Positions 36,495 to 44,227 of a DNA stretch of 64,000 nt are shown here, one piece after another. The translations under genes were made by a program, and so were the position numbers. The notes beneath the pieces were generated by a model that saw only the letters and a program-made list of their open reading frames with translations, did no database searches and was not told the DNA's origin. Position 1 is the stretch's first letter. Each line of letters opens with the position of its first letter. This DNA comes from Labilibaculum antarcticum (lineage in GTDB: Bacteria; Bacteroidota; Bacteroidia; Bacteroidales; Marinifilaceae). The stretch is from NCBI RefSeq assembly GCF_002356295.1, contig NZ_AP018042.1:3628361-3692360 (forward strand). Direction: 5' to 3'.

Positions 36495-36915
36495 GGTTCT
36501 CTAAGGAGGTGCATTGCGTTTACTTTCTTTACATATCAAGCTTTCTTATAGGGATGATCTTCAGAGAATAATTAGTAGCCCAGTATTGAAATTGCGTTAT
36601 CTTCTTCTATCAGTCCTTTTTAATATTCCCTGTATTTAATTGGTCCATTTTAAGAAATTCCCATTGTTTACTTTTTGTTGACACATTCTCCAAAGGCATT
36701 CTGTATTTGTAATAATCTATCTTTGTGTCTGATAATTAAGTTGTTAATATACGACTTATTTCGATATATTGTGTTCTGTTTTTTAGAGCCTGCCATAATT
36801 TCTGATTTATCCAATTTGAGACTCTATTAAATTCACTAAGAAATTTTTTGTCCTACATTTTAGTACTAAAAACAGCGATTTTAATACCTGTCTTATTATT
36901 TATTACTTTTTAAAA
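36495..36915. other. Intergenic stretch upstream of NO reductase gene
   Basis: No supported gene or repeat. It lies between the NO reductase promoter region and the decayed NADH dehydrogenase. Confidence 0.45.
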
Positions 36916-37885
36916 TCAATCTAGCGCAGCATCCTTTGTAACATAGGACCATGCCCAGTTGGTAAATATGATTGGCTTATTTCTTAGACTTAATATGAGT
37001 ATCAGGTGCAGGAGCATCCATGCCAACCAAGCCATAAATCCTTTAAACTGGGCAAATTGAAAATCTACGACTGCCTTATTTCTTGCAAGGGTCGCCATCG
37101 AGCCTAAATCTTTATAGATATAATCTATGGTATTCTTCCCGAGCTCTATCTTCTTAAGATTTGTAGCTTGATTAATTTGCTACACAGGCAACCTGTGGAT
37201 ACCCCTTTGAATGATTAGGCGTTTTCATATAAGCCAGATCACCAATTGCAAATACATTATTAGTTTCCTCAACCTTATTAATCCTGTTGCCTTTATGCGG
37301 CTCCCGAAGGTGATATTTTGTTCAGGAATTCCAAGAACTTTATTTGCAATAATTCGGGCTGCCCAAATTACTGTTTTGGTTTTTATTATTTCTCCATCGT
37401 AGTCCTTCACGAAGGTTTCAGTTCGCAGATCAATTCGCATTTCTCTTAGGTAATTACCCGGTGCGGTATTAGCATAATCACTTATCTAATTTAAGGTATG
37501 CTTACTGCCTTAGTTGTTTTTAAGGTAAGCGCGTGTTGATTTATGTTGTCATTTCCAAAAAAAAATGCTTTTACATCCCATTGCCAAAACCAGATAATCG
37601 TAATCAAAAGGACCAATGTCTAAATGGACTTTGCTGTCAGCAACATCTACTTTTTGTAGTTTGCTCAACCTAATTTGTATGTTTTTTATTCCGGAACACA
37701 TGACGTAAAGGAAAGGATGCGCTGGAAGGCTCCAATTGGGAAGTAGCGACCTGATAAAGTAGAGGTTGAAGTTGATGATGGTTTATCTTATCGACCAGCA
37801 ATATATCAAATAGTCGATCATCCAATCTTCGGGCTAATTGAATCTCCGCAAATCACCTCCAACAATAATTATTTTCTTCTTTATC
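36916..37885 (-). pseudogene. ndh: Type II NADH dehydrogenase (NDH-2), heavily decayed
   Basis: Pieces of one NDH-2-like protein can be read on the minus strand in shifting frames and in the right order. First an N-terminal FAD motif (KKIIIVGG, then FAEIQLARRLDDRLFDILLV, NHHQLQPLLYQVATSQLEPS). Then VHLDIGPFDYDYLVLAMGCK. Then FVKDYDGEIIKTKTVIWAAR. Then NVFAIGDLAYMKTPN. Last a C-terminus with IYKDLGSMATLARNKAVVDF and FMAWLAWMLLHLILILSLRN. Many frameshifts and stops separate them, so no functional enzyme is made. NDH-2 normally feeds electrons from NADH to quinone; its loss beside a quinol-consuming NO reductase gene is notable. Confidence 0.9.
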
Positions 37886-38022
37886 ACTTTCTCTTATCGT
37901 TTTAGTAAACTCTATTTTAATCGTAACCAGTAGTGTATTTATTTGGTGGTAATTTAGGGTTGAAGCTCTCCGCTGAAAAATGAACAGCAGAAAGCTTCGA
38001 TGAACATTAAATAAAAACGAAC

Positions 38023-38356
38023 CTAAAACTTACTCTTAATCATCGTAAGTACCATCTTAGATTGCTCTACAGCCTTCAGCATGTGGAACATTTCCCGGCA
38101 TCACAATAGTCTCTCCCGCATCCAGAATATTTGAATTTCCATCGATGATGATTTCAGCTTTTCCATCCACTATGTATACTACTGCATCATAGGGAGTGGT
38201 ATATTCTGCTAGAGCCTCCCCTTTATCAAAGGCAAATAACGAAATATTCCCTGTCTCCTTTTTTATAATATTCTTACTGACGATTGCTTTAGAGGCATAA
38301 TCGATATCCTGATTAAAAGAGAATTTCTTTCCTTTTTCAAATTCATTAATCCCCAT
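38023..38356 (-). pseudogene. Cupin-domain protein with C-terminal frameshift
   Basis: From the ATG at 38356 the frame encodes a small cupin (YDAVVYIVDGKAEIIIDGNS, TIVMPGNVPHA) but then runs out of register and stops at 38057. The expected end, KAVEQSKMVLTMIKSKF, is readable in the next frame down to a stop at 38023. A two-base loss or one-base gain near 38077-38080 explains it. About 20 C-terminal residues are altered, so the protein may still fold. It follows an intact cupin gene by 20 bases and probably shares its transcript. Confidence 0.75.
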
Positions 38357-38376
38357 TTTCTTTTGTTTTAATAGTT

Positions 38377-38709
38377 TCAGCCCTGAGTATTAGTAGGGTT
38401 TGGTGTTTTTACTACCAACACCCTAAAATTATTTTCACTTTCATTATAGAGGTAATGCGGAATATCTTTAGGGCTATCCACAATATCGTCTACCGAAACG
38501 GTCTTTTTTTCTTCTCCCACCTCAACAATGCCTGTACCTTCAACAACGTAAAAGAATACATTAACTGGCGTTTTATGTGGTTTTAACTTTTCTCCGGGTT
38601 TTAAAAGCAAATGAATCACTTGTACATCATCATTTTCATGAATCTTTCGTACATCAACTCCATGCGGATTTTTCTTTGTCTGAACATCCTTATAATTCGT
38701 AATTTTCAT
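38377..38709 (-). CDS. Cupin-domain protein
   Basis: 110 residues forming a single small cupin barrel: VQVIHLLLKPGEKLKPHKTP, then FYVVEGTGIVEVGEE and DIVDSPKDIPHYLYNE. The two His in KPHKTP and IPHYL are candidate metal ligands. Such stand-alone cupins have varied roles, and none can be assigned. It lies in a leftward group: DUF6448 protein, this cupin, then the frameshifted cupin, with gaps of 29 and 20 bases, suggesting one operon downstream of the direct-repeat control site at 39491-39549. Confidence 0.85.
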   Translation of the reverse strand: MKITNYKDVQTKKNPHGVDVRKIHENDDVQVIHLLLKPGEKLKPHKTPVNVFFYVVEGTGIVEVGEEKKTVSVDDIVDSPKDIPHYLYNESENNFRVLVVKTPNPTNTQG

Positions 38710-38738
38710 GATCTTCTTTTTTGAATTCTTATCATTTT

Positions 38739-39383
38739 TTAATGCTGATGTGCTCCGTGACCGTTTTTAATAATTCCAGATATCCCTTCCAGTGTATGGG
38801 TATAATCAACGTAAGCCACAACGTAAGCTCTTCCTTTTTCTAGAGATTCATTTTTAACCAGATTTAGTTTTTGCACCTTCTCGTATTTTTCACGCACGAC
38901 TTTCTCAATGTGAGCTGTAAATTTTGTTGCCAGTTCATCCACACTTTGGCTTTCAATTGACTTATCAGCCATTTTTACAATAGGGGAGGCACTGCCCGCA
39001 GGCTTTATTCCTGTATAACCCATTCCTTCAGTTGCTCGATGCAATCTAACAAGGGTTTCGAAAAAATGTTGCTCTACAATTGTATAAGTCTCTTTGTCCC
39101 CATTTTTTAGTTTATAGGTTTTCTGGAACAAAGAAGTAACCTCAGATTCGTCTGCTTCACTTACCCATTTTAGGATAAGATTTACATTATTCGTTTCAAG
39201 TGCCTGACTGGCGACTTTAATAACAGGGCCATCATAGGAGTCACAATGTGCAAATGTATTTTGTGCTGAGAAGAAAAGGACTGAAAAAAGAAGGAGGGTA
39301 ATAACTTTTACGTTTAAAATACGAGTTCCCTTTTTCTGACTTTTTGAGAAATTTGATTTTTGTGTTGTAATTTGTAAGTTCAT
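38739..39383 (-). CDS. DUF6448-family secreted protein
   Basis: The ATG at 39383 is preferred (MNLQITTQKSNFSKSQKKGT, followed by a hydrophobic segment ending NTFAHCDSYDG); the open frame further upstream to 39479 reaches into the control region. The 214-residue product has a signal-like segment (about 25-45), and the mature part opens with HCDSYDGPVIKVASQAL and contains QHFFETLVRLHRATEGMGYTG, which match DUF6448 as I remember it. The C-terminus is His-rich (HGAHQH) and may bind metal. Function of the family is unknown. It heads the leftward cupin operon. Confidence 0.82.
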   Translation of the reverse strand: MNLQITTQKSNFSKSQKKGTRILNVKVITLLLFSVLFFSAQNTFAHCDSYDGPVIKVASQALETNNVNLILKWVSEADESEVTSLFQKTYKLKNGDKETYTIVEQHFFETLVRLHRATEGMGYTGIKPAGSASPIVKMADKSIESQSVDELATKFTAHIEKVVREKYEKVQKLNLVKNESLEKGRAYVVAYVDYTHTLEGISGIIKNGHGAHQH

Positions 39384-39490
39384 TTGTCTGATTTTTAGTA
39401 AAACATTTATAATTACTTTTTTGGAATCACTCATTGGTGACTGATTTCTTGAGCAAATATATTGTGCCAATACAGACAAATCGTTTTACC

Positions 39491-39549
39491 TTATAAAGTG
39501 AGACCTGTTTGAAGACCTTAAACAGGGATACTTTATAAAGTGAGACTTG
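39491..39549. promoter_or_regulatory. Direct repeat pair TTATAAAGTGAGACYTG, candidate operator
   Basis: The 17-base motif is at 39491-39507 and again at 39533-39549 with one difference (C/T). The 42-base spacing is four helical turns. It lies between the AraC-type regulator gene (stop at 39569) and the DUF6448 gene start. The best reading is a binding site for that regulator controlling the cupin/DUF6448 operon. Confidence 0.6.
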
Positions 39550-39568
39550 AGAAATAGGTGGAACGAAC

Positions 39569-40705
39569 TTATTCAGGCTTGAGACCTGACTTGAACTGAG
39601 AGGGAGTTTGGTTGGTAACCTTTTTAAAAATACGGTTGAAAGCCGATTTCGAATTAAAGCCCGAATCTAAAGCTATACCTAATAAAGAGAAGCTTTCGTA
39701 TTTTGGATTCTGAATTCTAGCTTTAACCTCTTCAACCCTGAAATGGTTGATGTATTCAAAGAAATTCTGACTAAACTTTTCATTTATAATCTGCGATAAA
39801 TGATGTGAGGTGATATGTATTTGCGAAGCTAGCTGTGGGAGTGTTAATCCTGGGTCCATATAGGGTTTTTCAGTAATCATAAATTCGCTGAGTTGCCCGG
39901 CATATTTATCTGCTTCGTCTTCTTTTAATGTGGAGCCTGAATATTTGGTTTTTTCCTCAGTAATTAATCTTTGTTCTAATTTATCATCATACCCAAAAAT
40001 CACTTTCTGTTTCAGCCCAAAATAACCTATAAGAATTACAAATAACGATAAAGCCAGAAATAAACTATCAGTACAGAAAACCATTGAAAAGTAGTTGAAT
40101 ACATGGTGGATTATAGTAATAAAAATCAGAATTGTCCATCCAATTCCAAAAACAGTTACTAGTTTTCGTAGCCATTCAAGATTGATCTCTTCAGTAGAGG
40201 AAAAGTTGTTGAATATGTTAATATCATGCTTCCTAAATTGTTTCAGGGTAAGCGCGAAGTAAAAGGGGCCCGATAATGCTGTAAGGATAAGGAAAAATAC
40301 AAATAGCAAAGGGGGATGAATATATGAATGGACACGTTCTATCCTTAATTCATGGGCAGTGTCAGGAAAAAATGAAACAACAAACAGGTAAAGATTAAAT
40401 GCCAAAAACGGAATAAGGTGGAGTAGGTTTTTTCTGTTAAATATTTTCTTATGTGAAACTAAACGAGAAGCATAAATAAACAAGAAAGGGCCGTGAAGAA
40501 GGAATAAGGAGATAAGGCTTATCGAAAGCAAATGAAAGTGAGTAAATAAACTGTGAGAATAAAAGGAATATACACCAATAAAGAGACCCAAATAGCTAAG
40601 CCAAGTTATCAGGATATTATCATGTATTCCTCGGGATCTCTTTTGAAAAAGCAGTAGCGCAAAGAAAAAGGCATTAAAAGCAGCGATGTAAAAAATGAAT
40701 TTCAT
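39569..40705 (-). CDS. Membrane-bound AraC-type transcriptional regulator
   Basis: 378 residues. The N-terminal two-thirds hold about seven hydrophobic helices (1-235), and the C-terminal 100 residues form an AraC double HTH: LTLPQLASQIHITSHHLSQI, then the second HTH with LLGIALDSGFNSKSAFNRIF and KKVTNQTPSQFK. This is a Bacteroidota membrane-anchored AraC pattern. The signal sensed is unknown. It is transcribed toward the DUF6448/cupin group and may bind the direct repeats at 39491-39549. Confidence 0.9.
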   Translation of the reverse strand: MKFIFYIAAFNAFFFALLLFQKRSRGIHDNILITWLSYLGLFIGVYSFYSHSLFTHFHLLSISLISLFLLHGPFLFIYASRLVSHKKIFNRKNLLHLIPFLAFNLYLFVVSFFPDTAHELRIERVHSYIHPPLLFVFFLILTALSGPFYFALTLKQFRKHDINIFNNFSSTEEINLEWLRKLVTVFGIGWTILIFITIIHHVFNYFSMVFCTDSLFLALSLFVILIGYFGLKQKVIFGYDDKLEQRLITEEKTKYSGSTLKEDEADKYAGQLSEFMITEKPYMDPGLTLPQLASQIHITSHHLSQIINEKFSQNFFEYINHFRVEEVKARIQNPKYESFSLLGIALDSGFNSKSAFNRIFKKVTNQTPSQFKSGLKPE

Positions 40706-40918
40706 TGATATTGCTTAAGTCCTGATAAATTAAATCACAATTTTATTTATTATCTAATTTTGAGTTTTGCGCAGGAATTAAAATACAGTATATCCTAATA
40801 CTCCTCTACTTTAAACACAGAAAACACGGGTCTTGCAGTACAGCTAAAATTTCTTTCCATAAGAAATAATTAAACCGTCCAATACAAAATTAAGAATTCG
40901 CAAATTTAATAAAATAAA

Positions 40919-41100
40919 CGGAAAGCCTTCAAAAGGAGCTATTGAGAGCCATAGATTAATGGGGCGGATACGCGAAATACATACGAAAAGTAAAGGCACT
41001 TACGGTAGTCCCCTGATTACGGGATAATTAAAAGTTAATTATGTTCATGTTTCGCCACCCCATGATGCCAGGATAAATAAGACGGCTAATTTAGGAAATG
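40919..41100 (+). pseudogene. IS3-family transposase (OrfB) fragment
   Basis: After a frameshifted start (ESLQKELLRAID), the frame from 40959 reads MGRIREIHTKSKGTYGSPLI and, past a stop, LKVNYVHVSPPHDARINKTA. The I-R-E-I-H-x-x-S-K-G-T-Y-G-S-P-x-I-T block is the HTH_21 part of IS150/IS3-group OrfB. No catalytic DDE core remains. It is a decayed insertion-sequence piece. Confidence 0.75.
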
Positions 41101-41399
41101 GAATAATTCAATGGGTAATTGCTGGCAAAAGCCCCTAATACGGATTGAATTGCGGGCATCTGAGAAATTGCATTAACCATGTCCTTGGTTGTACTTGTAC
41201 TGGCCTCCGCAATATCTCTGGTGTGTTTGTCCTTTAGGTCGCTTATTTTATCGTTTAGCTTTTCAATCGTGAATTCAGGCTTTAGATTCGTGTCCTCCAA
41301 AGCTCTGATCTTATCCCCGTACTCGCTTCTTTGGTTTAGGATGGTATTAAAATGTTCCCGTTCAACGGTTTGTAATTCTGCCGAAGTAGTTTGGTTCAT
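41091..41399 (-). CDS. Small coiled-coil protein of unknown function
   Basis: 102 residues, mostly helical with heptad-like spacing (EREHFNTILNQRSEYGDKIR, then EFTIEKLNDKISDLKDKH), followed by a hydrophobic-containing tail after residue 80. There is no signal peptide or known domain. It starts directly after the stop of the frameshifted zinc-ribbon gene (TAA then ATG), so the two form a translationally coupled pair. Its downstream end overlaps the IS3 remnant by about 10 bases, and the natural C-terminus may have been replaced. Mobile-element origin is likely but unproven. Confidence 0.55.
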   Translation of the reverse strand: MNQTTSAELQTVEREHFNTILNQRSEYGDKIRALEDTNLKPEFTIEKLNDKISDLKDKHTRDIAEASTSTTKDMVNAISQMPAIQSVLGAFASNYPLNYSIS

Positions 41400-41571
41400 T
41401 TACTGATTTTCCCTGCTATCTATATCGATGAGTGGATAAGTACCATCCAGTTCATCCAGATGTTTTTCAGTGGTTCTCATTTTATATGCCTTGTTTCTAC
41501 AGGCAGAGGAACAATAGCGACTGTAAGACCACTTTCCTCTTATTGGTTCATTTGCATACTTCACATTTCAT
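41400..41571 (-). pseudogene. Zinc-ribbon protein with one-base frameshift
   Basis: ATG at 41571 starts MKCEVCK and then meets TGA at 41548. Dropping one T restores MKCEVCKEPIRGKWSYSRYC and continues SSACRNKAYKMR to a stop at 41400. Four Cys in C-x2-C...C-x3-C arrangement give a small zinc-ribbon. The intact product would be about 56 residues. It is coupled to the coiled-coil gene at 41091-41399. Confidence 0.65.
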
Positions 41572-41687
41572 TTTCTGGTTTTTTTAATTTGTTGATTTTT
41601 TCAAATTTTTACAATTTGTTATCGGGTTTGCTGTGTTTGAAAATTCCTGCTTGATCAGTCATTAAATCTTGTATCCTTTAGTCGTCT

Positions 41688-41822
41688 AATACCGCTATCC
41701 CTGATTTGCAATCAGGGATTCACGAGTTTAGAATTTTTAATTCGTTTGTCTTAGTAATTTGAATTGTAAATCCTTAACTCCAGACCTGTAAATTACAAAT
41801 TTACAGGAGCCGCTGTCCTTTC
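41688..41822. repeat. Interspersed repeat, copy B
   Basis: Best-preserved copy: GATTTGCAATCAGGGATTCA, GAGTTTAGAATTTTTAATTC, AAATCCTTAACTCCAGACCT, then AATTACAAATTTACAGGAG and CCGCTGTCC. Copies A, C and D share the same blocks in the same order with 10-25% differences by eye. Confidence 0.7.
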
Positions 41823-41896
41823 TTTTTGCCCTAAAAAATCTAAATTCTTGTCATACTTCCTACCTTTATAACAATTGTAAGAATAAAGGAAAGAAT

Positions 41897-41947
41897 ATGA
41901 AACGACCATGTGAAAAGTATTACACACAGGAGAATGAGTGTAATTAG
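41897..41947 (+). CDS. Mini-ORF 1, possible leader peptide
   Basis: 16 codons: MKRPCEKYYTQENECN. It is the first of two tandem mini-ORFs before the EFR1 flavoprotein gene. The next copy begins 89 bases later with MKRPC encoded by partly different synonymous codons (CGA/CGT, TGT/TGC). It may be a leader peptide or a fossil duplication of the gene start. Confidence 0.45.
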   Translation: MKRPCEKYYTQENECN

Positions 41948-41985
41948 GGAGTTCCATATGGTAAATGAAAATAAATTACACTCAT

Positions 41986-42057
41986 ATGAAACGTCCATGC
42001 CAAAGTGATTTTGACACACAGAGCGATGATTATTCCAGCATGGTAAGTTCCATATAG
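41986..42057 (+). CDS. Mini-ORF 2, possible leader peptide
   Basis: 23 codons: MKRPCQSDFDTQSDDYSSMV and SSI. The sequence before its ATG and after its stop (GTTCCATATRG) also repeats. It stops 25 bases before the EFR1 flavoprotein ATG at 42083, itself preceded by a similar ATTATATGAAAC context. Confidence 0.45.
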   Translation: MKRPCQSDFDTQSDDYSSMVSSI

Positions 42058-42082
42058 CAACTAAAAAGCAAATTATAATTAT

Positions 42083-42880
42083 ATGAAACTATCAACAGTC
42101 AATTTAATCTACTTTTCCCCAACAGGAACAAGTGAAAAAATAGTAAAAGCGATAGGACAAGAATTAGGTGCTAAGCAAATAAACGAGTTTGATATAACAC
42201 CTTTGGCTTTTGCTTCATCAGAAAATCTGAAAATTGAGAGCGAGCTTTCAATAATTGCTATTCCTGTATATGGAGGACGTGTGCCGGAACAAGCTTTGGA
42301 AAACTTAAAGAAATTCGAAGTTAAAAATGCACCTGTGGTTTTAGTGGCTGTTTATGGAAACAGAGATTTCGATGATGCCTTACTTGAATTAAAAGATTTC
42401 GTATTAGAAATAGGATTTACACCTTTTGCAGCCGCTGCATTTATCGGAGAGCATTCATTTTCGATAGATAGTAAACCAATTGCTAAAAATCGTCCGGATA
42501 ATCCTGATTTGCTAAAGGCAAAGCAATTTGGAGAAGAGCTGTTGCTTAAAATACAAGATGGAGAAGTAAATGGTTTTAAAGTTTGTGATGTTCCCGGAAA
42601 TATTCCTTACAAGGCGAAAGGGAAAATGCCTGATATAGCTCCAACGACTAAGGAAGAACTTTGTGATTTGTGTGGTATTTGCGCCGACGTATGTCCGGTA
42701 GATGTTATTGTAGTTGCCGATAAGGTTGTTACTAATGCGGAAGCTTGTATTCGTTGTTGTGCTTGTATAAAGGCTTGTCCTAAGGGTGCTCGTGTTTTTG
42801 ATATTCCGTTGATTGATGGCATAAGAGATAAGCTCTTTGCAAATTGTTCGGAACGTAAAGAGCCCGAGTTTTTTATTTAA
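42083..42880 (+). CDS. EFR1-family flavodoxin/ferredoxin fusion protein
   Basis: 265 residues. The N-terminal flavodoxin-like domain carries the FMN-phosphate loop S-P-T-G-T-S-E-K and the aromatic/Gly loop VYGGRVPEQALENL. The C-terminus has two 4Fe-4S motifs, CDLCGICADVCP and CIRCCACIKACP. This matches the EFR1 ferredoxin-flavodoxin family common in anaerobic or microaerobic Bacteroidota, which probably shuttles electrons between flavin and Fe-S partners in the cytoplasm. It is monocistronic, with two mini-ORFs ahead of it that may act in regulation. Partner enzymes are not nearby. Confidence 0.9.
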   Translation: MKLSTVNLIYFSPTGTSEKIVKAIGQELGAKQINEFDITPLAFASSENLKIESELSIIAIPVYGGRVPEQALENLKKFEVKNAPVVLVAVYGNRDFDDALLELKDFVLEIGFTPFAAAAFIGEHSFSIDSKPIAKNRPDNPDLLKAKQFGEELLLKIQDGEVNGFKVCDVPGNIPYKAKGKMPDIAPTTKEELCDLCGICADVCPVDVIVVADKVVTNAEACIRCCACIKACPKGARVFDIPLIDGIRDKLFANCSERKEPEFFI

Positions 42881-42947
42881 AAGAGTTCAGGAAAAAAATA
42901 GAGGGATGGCAGATTTGCTGTCCTTTTTTTGTTTCTTAATGCTACCC

Positions 42948-43060
42948 CCTGACTTGTAATAAGCGATTTACAAGTTTGGAATTTTCAATTCTGTTTTTTC
43001 TGCGGATTACAAATCCTTAACTTCTTACCTATAAATTTGCAATCAAAGGTTTTGTGAATC
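42948..43060. repeat. Interspersed repeat, copy C
   Basis: Contains CTGACTTGTAATAAGCGATT, GAATTTTCAATTCTG, ATTACAAATCCTTAACTTCT and TACCTATAAATTTGCAA. More diverged than copy B but in the same block order. Confidence 0.6.
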
Positions 43061-43079
43061 TTGCTATTTAAGCAAAAAA

Positions 43080-43104
43080 AAAGATCGTCTGCATGACGAT
43101 CTTT
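43080..43104 (-). terminator. Terminator of the 43128-43838 gene
   Basis: AAAGATCGTC and GACGATCTTT with loop TGCAT. Read on the minus strand the hairpin is followed by a run of T residues (complement of 43072-43079), a good rho-independent terminator. Confidence 0.85.
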
Positions 43105-43127
43105 CTGTTATTAGTAATTTTATGTGA

Positions 43128-43838
43128 TTAAAAATCCTTAAGTATTTGGATTCTTTTTAATTCTTTTATACGCTCACTATAATCAATTCTTGCAATTTTA
43201 TTAAGCTCGTTAAAAATTTCATTATTTTCATCCAGATCCCAATCAATGTAGTTTTCATCATTATCAAACAAAACTCTAATTTTTTTTATAGAGTTTGAAT
43301 TGCTCTTGATTATAGTTTCTAATTCGGAATTTACAATTGGGATATTTATTAATACTCTAACATCCTTCTGAGCAATTTTATGATTGTGCATGTACTTGCT
43401 CTCGATCCAAGCATTATCTGAATAATAGTATAGTTTATGTCTTCTGATATTAACGACCTTGTTATTACCTAATTTTAATAAAATATCAGATGTGTTTTGG
43501 AATGGTAGATGGAATCCAATTTTATTTTCTAACTCAGAAGTTGAGATTTCAAACTCAATTTGCAACGAACAAACAGAATTACTATTGATTGTAGACCATG
43601 GCTCCGGGTTCAAAAAATATTGATGATTCCATTTCTCCTTGGTGATGAGCATTGTACTATTGAAATGATGAAAATTGATATTGTTACCACCAATCCGTCC
43701 AATTGAAATAGTTAGTTTTTTTGTGCTTAAAACATTATTATTCAGCGTTATTTTTTCGGAATATGAGTTTTCCGAAAATGAGAACAATAGTAAGAATAGA
43801 GTTAAAAATCTTAAGAATGAAGTCGAGTAGCTGGGCAT
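43128..43838 (-). CDS. Secreted protein of unknown function
   Basis: 236 residues with a signal peptide (about 1-27, ending SENSYS). The mature part looks beta-rich (KLTISIGRIGGNNINFHHF, CSLQIEFEISTSELENKIGF), ending with a helical, charged tail (NEIFNELNKIARIDYSERIK). I do not recognise a family. It is monocistronic, followed by a clear terminator and flanked by repeats C and D, so it may have been carried in by mobile DNA. Confidence 0.7.
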   Translation of the reverse strand: MPSYSTSFLRFLTLFLLLFSFSENSYSEKITLNNNVLSTKKLTISIGRIGGNNINFHHFNSTMLITKEKWNHQYFLNPEPWSTINSNSVCSLQIEFEISTSELENKIGFHLPFQNTSDILLKLGNNKVVNIRRHKLYYYSDNAWIESKYMHNHKIAQKDVRVLINIPIVNSELETIIKSNSNSIKKIRVLFDNDENYIDWDLDENNEIFNELNKIARIDYSERIKELKRIQILKDF

Positions 43839-44045
43839 GAGTTTTGTTCGTTACATATACGGCATGCAAAAGTATAATTTTTAATGTTAAAATAGCAGTT
43901 CTTTTATAAGAAATGTATTTAAAATAATTCGATGTTTACTCCTGTTGTGACAGCGATAGTTGATGAGTCTTTTGATTACAAGTACAGTTTTGCCTGCAAT
44001 TATGCTGCTGAAAAGGGGCTTCTTGATGTGATATAGGTTCAACCC
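43839..44045. other. Intergenic stretch before repeat copy D
   Basis: Contains the promoter region of the leftward secreted-protein gene; no further features are seen. Confidence 0.4.
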
Positions 44046-44115
44046 CGGATTACAAATCCTTAACTCCCTACCTGCAAATTAAAAATTCATAGGAGCTGCT
44101 ATTCTTGATTTCGTG
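44046..44115. repeat. Interspersed repeat, copy D (half unit)
   Basis: GGATTACAAATCCTTAACTC, then CCTACCTGCAAATTAAAAAT and TCATAGGAGCTGCTAT. Only the second half of the unit is present. It shares the AAATCCTTAACT and AGGAGCNGCT blocks with copies A and B. Confidence 0.6.
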
Positions 44116-44227
44116 TGATGTTAAAATTTCAATCTAGATGTTTAAGCTATCCTTAAAAACGATAACTTCGATTTTGAATAAGGATAATTCAAAATCAAAG
44201 AGTAGGTATTAATTTAATTTTAAAAAT

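Noticed and set aside
39491-39549. Possible CRISPR fragment
   Set aside because: Only two repeats with one spacer, no cas genes, and a regulator gene alongside; operator is the better reading.
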